A model generated the notes under the pieces. The model did no database searches and was not told where the DNA came from. It was given only the letters and a program-made list of their open reading frames with translations. The position numbers and the translations under genes are program-made. A stretch of 10,690 nucleotides of DNA, taken from the NCBI GenBank assembly GCA_964564865.1, contig CAZMDA010000095.1:1-10690 (forward strand). The letters run 5' to 3'. The stretch is from RBG-16-66-20 sp964564865 (GTDB taxonomy: Bacteria > Pseudomonadota > Gammaproteobacteria > Burkholderiales > SG8-39). Below are positions 9,001-10,690 of this stretch, one piece after another. Position 1 is the first letter of the stretch. Each line of letters opens with the position of its first letter.

Positions 9001-10690
9001 CGACCGGCAGAGGAAGATCGAGGCGCTCGAGCGCTTCACCGGCCAGACCTATGCCGACGTGGCGCGGCAGACGGCATCGACGCTTCATGCCGCAGATGGC
9101 CGGCCTCTGAGGATCGCGCCGGTCTGGATCGGGGCCGAGAACTGGGCTTACCTCGAGCAGGCCTACGACGCGTTGGTCGAGACCGCCTACCAGGGCATCG
9201 CGATCCAGACGCGCCTCGAACCGTACGTGGCGGCCGCGCTGCGGGGGCAGGCCGCGGGCGGCTATGCAGAAGTGGAGGCGCTGTTCGAGGCGCGCCGCGC
9301 GGCTGATCCGCGGGCCGCGATCGGCGACCTGGTCGACCTCGCGCGCGCGGCCGGCGTCGAACTGGTGGAGCGTGGCTGGGTGGGCCTGCCGGTGATGCTG
9401 GAGGCCTGGCTGCGCGAGGCACGCGAGGATCCGTCGCTCGCGCCGGCCCTGGCTGAGCTCGGCGTCGCGTTCCGCGACAACTATGCCATCAGGGGATCCG
9501 GCGCCGGGGATGTCCTGCTCGGCTCCGGTTGGATGCCGCCTTTCCCTGGCGGCGTCCGCCTGACCGAAGGCGGTTTCGGCAACGACCTTGTCTTTGGCGG
9601 CGAGGCCACCGAGACGACGCTGTCCGACGGCCCCGGCCGCGACCTCGTCATGGGCGGCGCGGAGGCGAACATCCTGCTGGGCGGGCCGGGCCGCGACATC
9701 TTCCTGTTCGGCCGCGGCTCGGGCCGGGACACGCTGCAGCCGGCGAACCTCGCGCAGTTCACGCTGGCGCTCGATCGCGACGTGCTCCAGTTCCTCCCCG
9801 GCGTGGCGCCCGAGGATGTGACGGTCCGGCGCGTGGGCGACGCACATTCCGGCCTGGGTGCGGTGGCGTTCCGGATCAACGGCACCGACGACGTGTTCAT
9901 AGACCGCTGGTTTGCCTACGCGGACGTCACGGAAGCCGGCTACCGGTCGCTCGAGAGCGCGCGGTTCGCCGACGGCACGTTCTGGAACGCGGCGATGATT
10001 CAGCAGAAGCTGCTGGAGGGGAGCGACGCCTCCGAGCCCGCGTCCACCGTGGTGCCGGGGCTGCGCGGCTTCGAGGACCGCGATGACGTCATCTCCGGCC
10101 ACGGCGGCGACGACGGCCTGATCGGGCTGGGTGGCAGCGACACCCTGCTGGGCGGTGAAGGCAACGACACGCTCGAAGGCGGCGCCGGGAACGACGTCCT
10201 GGACGGCGGTCCGGGCGACGACCGTCTTTACGGCGGCTTCGGCGTGGATACGTACGTGCTGGACCGAGACGGTGGGACGGACTGGATCATCCGGGGCAAC
10301 TACATCACCTGGGCAGGGACGGACAATGATCCCGTGCTGGACGTGGTTCGGGTGGCCGACGGGATCACCCAGGACGAGGTGCTGCTGCAGCGCCAGGCCG
10401 GCCTGCTGCGCATCCTGCTCGCGGACGGCAGCGCGGAGCTGCTGGACGGCGGCAACCCGCTCAATCCGCACTACCAGGCCGGCGATGGCCATGCGCCGAG
10501 CATCGGCCGCATCGAGTTCGCGGACGGGTCCTTCTGGGACGCGCAGGCGATCCGGGAACGGTCCCTGCTCGGCGCGACCGGCGGCCCGGACACGATCGTG
10601 GGATTCCATGGCGCGAACGACACGCTGCGCGGACTCGCGGGAGACGACACGCTGGTGGGCCTGGGCGGCGATGACATCCTGGAGGGCGGC
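6005..10690 (+). CDS. Giant RTX protein with N-terminal lipase domain (3' end outside window)
   Basis: An uninterrupted frame of 1562 codons, still open at the window edge. There is no signal peptide, as expected for a type I secretion substrate whose export signal lies at the missing C-terminus. Residues about 1-260 form a class-3/DUF2974-like alpha/beta-hydrolase: GTDSW, nucleophile elbow GHSLGG with S157, and probable triad partners D210 (NVDRVS) and H250 (FGNHSIRRL). The rest is: 261-485, of unknown fold; 496-540, five RTX nonapeptides; 673-831, a region with several DxDxDG loops (LALDLDGDGFET, LALDRDGDG, PMDTNGDGVVD); 832-957, a linker; 958-1158, a helical domain; then from 1159 repeated RTX plus haemolysin-related modules (FADGTFWNAAMI, FADGSFWDAQAI). 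RTX nonads bind Ca2+ outside the cell and drive folding during export. The substrate is probably lipid or phospholipid, by family. The ATG at 6005 overlaps the upstream TGA. G+C rises from about 50% in the lipase part to about 80% in places further on. Lipase, cytolysin or interbacterial toxin roles are all possible. Confidence 0.92.
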   Translation, partial: MTSVRDLYVGAELALASYSELSAGILGTEYENALKAEDNGMSSAQAKRFAQNWKVIDQYTHSETVPIIGEFGVPTGQEATVSNGLSATVFEDIATQRRYLAIRGTDSWSLSDITADAGILLHGTPNQSDQFRTLLERVEIWQASSVLPATFTVTGHSLGGWLAAGLASTLGSVVEHAFIQNAPGVEGVHGDVQQLLSAALGLPLPAVNVDRVSNLRASSGLSMIAGLGVPVSSPVAVEIEAAGGLGFGNHSIRRLADSLALYDALAQIAPNLTMGDIGALLRASSERNAFTLDAGLNALRVTLLGGIASAVPAVTDERDALFLDLHGLVDSPAYRTLAGSTSLRVLAGTDAATLTTQAKSDFGRFLAVHYLLPFALEGTSSVLIDAHSDLYARWSADRLKRIDGRSDLEFSDAYLADRGQMLAFLMQGNSIDSTSVASNQFSDQVVYRDLGSLRAGSSGVVGPTEVNVHPTGAISLPNGLHTRVFGFGTDATDTVKGRENTDRLYGGRGSDTLIGAGGNDHLEGGTGADQLHGGRGFDTYLADWGDSITDTVEATPGGVIYAGPNQILLTGGTRKEGERWFTGADGFVYWEREDGAISVFGPDGAAPLLIAPPGTQVPGRGIVDGNRVSGRPDLGIRLVTERAEGLGSVAGSGSRGTVLALWDLARTWRPFADPLALDLDGDGFETIGNVSGEMVLFDHAGGGVRTGTGWLTGGDAWLALDRDGDGLILSGAELFGVDTPLPGGGKGADGFAALRPMDTNGDGVVDAADAPLDAWQVPQDVDADGLVVAGESGGASFANLLLWRDENLNGFSEPYEHVSLAQAGIARIRLDATADGRVLGGGNRLLLAADFERGDGTTGRAGALDLVRETFLRDFLHAPSAAPAGDALPNVAGAGEVRDLQEAAAESPALAAAVRIAATAPTREAQLAAIPAAVDLWAGSSGMATGTQAAFARPDEMVLYYQFSDLSPILPWASQSGSFQLPDQLDAGWFASHQSAEYLDRQRKIEALERFTGQTYADVARQTASTLHAADGRPLRIAPVWIGAENWAYLEQAYDALVETAYQGIAIQTRLEPYVAAALRGQAAGGYAEVEALFEARRAADPRAAIGDLVDLARAAGVELVERGWVGLPVMLEAWLREAREDPSLAPALAELGVAFRDNYAIRGSGAGDVLLGSGWMPPFPGGVRLTEGGFGNDLVFGGEATETTLSDGPGRDLVMGGAEANILLGGPGRDIFLFGRGSGRDTLQPANLAQFTLALDRDVLQFLPGVAPEDVTVRRVGDAHSGLGAVAFRINGTDDVFIDRWFAYADVTEAGYRSLESARFADGTFWNAAMIQQKLLEGSDASEPASTVVPGLRGFEDRDDVISGHGGDDGLIGLGGSDTLLGGEGNDTLEGGAGNDVLDGGPGDDRLYGGFGVDTYVLDRDGGTDWIIRGNYITWAGTDNDPVLDVVRVADGITQDEVLLQRQAGLLRILLADGSAELLDGGNPLNPHYQAGDGHAPSIGRIEFADGSFWDAQAIRERSLLGATGGPDTIVGFHGANDTLRGLAGDDTLVGLGGDDILEGG
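7490..7624 (+). repeat. RTX nonapeptide block 1 (5 units)
   Basis: Five contiguous nine-residue units within the giant protein: KGRENTDRL, YGGRGSDTL, IGAGGNDHL, EGGTGADQL and HGGRGFDTY. Units two to five match GGxGxDxLx closely and the first is degenerate. Five units suffice for a short Ca2+-binding beta-roll. The block separates the lipase half from the EF-hand-like region, so it may act as a folding nucleus between the two halves. Confidence 0.93.
8021..8496 (+). other. EF-hand-like DxDxDG region of the RTX protein
   Basis: Residues about 673-831 contain four DxDxDG-type loops (LDLDGDGFE, LDRDGDGLI, MDTNGDGVV, QDVDADGLV) and a fifth degenerate one (WRDENLNGF). This arrangement, with ELFG after the second loop and ADGFAAL before the third, is typical of very large RTX proteins annotated as haemolysin-type calcium-binding. 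It adds a Ca2+ site class distinct from the nonapeptides. The domain's function in these proteins is not established. Confidence 0.75.
9479..9709 (+). repeat. RTX block 2, degenerate
   Basis: RTX-like units interrupted by non-repeat insertions: SGAGDVLLG, GGFGNDLVFGG, GPGRDLVMGG and GGPGRDIFLF are recognisable, with a proline/glycine-rich insertion near 9529-9560. Aspartates are lost in several units (for example AEANILLGG), so Ca2+ binding is probably weaker than in blocks 1 and 3. It begins the first of the repeated C-terminal modules. Confidence 0.8.
10094..10255 (+). repeat. RTX nonapeptide block 3 (6 units)
   Basis: Six contiguous nonads: SGHGGDDGL, IGLGGSDTL, LGGEGNDTL, EGGAGNDVL, DGGPGDDRL and YGGFGVDTY. 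This is the best-conserved beta-roll in the window. It is followed by VLDRDGGTDWI and a haemolysin-related beta domain, the same order as after block 2. Confidence 0.95.
10601..10690 (+). repeat. RTX nonapeptide block 4, cut by the window edge
   Basis: Three full nonads (GFHGANDTL, RGLAGDDTL, VGLGGDDIL) and the start of a fourth (EGG) at the last base. The block opens a third C-terminal module, so the gene extends well beyond the window. Confidence 0.93.

Noticed and set aside
7979..10609. An 876-codon open frame on the minus strand, opposite the RTX region
   Set aside because: It is the shadow of the RTX coding frame in very GC-rich DNA. The translation is arginine- and alanine-rich with no recognisable domain, while the plus strand encodes clear RTX repeats.
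7490..10690. DNA-level tandem repeats or CRISPR-like spacing
   Set aside because: The periodicity is 27 bases at codon level from RTX nonapeptides, without conserved repeats separated by unique spacers.

Overview
The window is GC-rich proteobacterial chromosome, probably a beta- or gammaproteobacterium. That placement is inference from the Lon sequence, the base composition and the gene families; nothing here fixes the genus. It runs from a housekeeping gene (lon) into an accessory region that carries two toxin-antitoxin modules, a broken AAA ATPase gene and a very large RTX protein gene with a small membrane-protein partner.

Layout. (1) Positions 3-1703, + strand: the C-terminal two thirds of the ATP-dependent protease Lon, with intact ATPase and Ser-Lys protease motifs. 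(2) Positions 1720-3653, - strand: two toxin-antitoxin pairs in tandem. The first transcribed is an XRE-type helix-turn-helix protein followed, with an ATGA stop/start overlap, by an AbiEii-type nucleotidyltransferase. The second is a ribbon-helix-helix antitoxin (VapB/CopG-like) followed 3 bases later by a PIN-domain ribonuclease (VapC-like). In front of the second pair lie two copies of the palindrome TGTANTACA, 21 bp apart centre to centre, which look like an autoregulatory operator. (3) Positions 3812-5135, + strand: an AAA ATPase of the FtsH/CDC48-like clade whose reading frame is broken just before Walker A, consistent with loss of one CG dinucleotide. (4) Positions 5136-5438: about 300 bases with no convincing gene, containing a 15-base palindrome and small stem-loops. 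(5) Positions 5439-6008 and 6005-10690, + strand: a two-helix membrane protein translationally coupled (ATGA) to a giant RTX protein that runs off the window. The RTX protein has an N-terminal class-3-like lipase domain (GHSLGG), a first RTX block, an EF-hand-like DxDxDG region, a helical region, and then repeated modules of RTX nonapeptides plus a haemolysin-related beta domain.

How the parts may work together. Lon is the protease classically responsible for degrading type II antitoxins, so lon beside two antitoxin genes is suggestive, but a cluster at an insertion-prone site downstream of lon explains it equally well. The membrane protein and giant RTX lipase form an operon. The RTX protein is expected to leave the cell by type I secretion (no exporter genes are in the window). 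The membrane protein is predicted to hold a periplasmic domain with two cysteines and is a reasonable candidate for a protective or accessory partner, though that role is inference. Base composition falls to about 50% G+C over the membrane protein and lipase domain and rises to about 70-80% in the RTX part, suggesting that the N-terminal toxin module and its upstream partner were acquired as a unit onto a resident RTX carrier.
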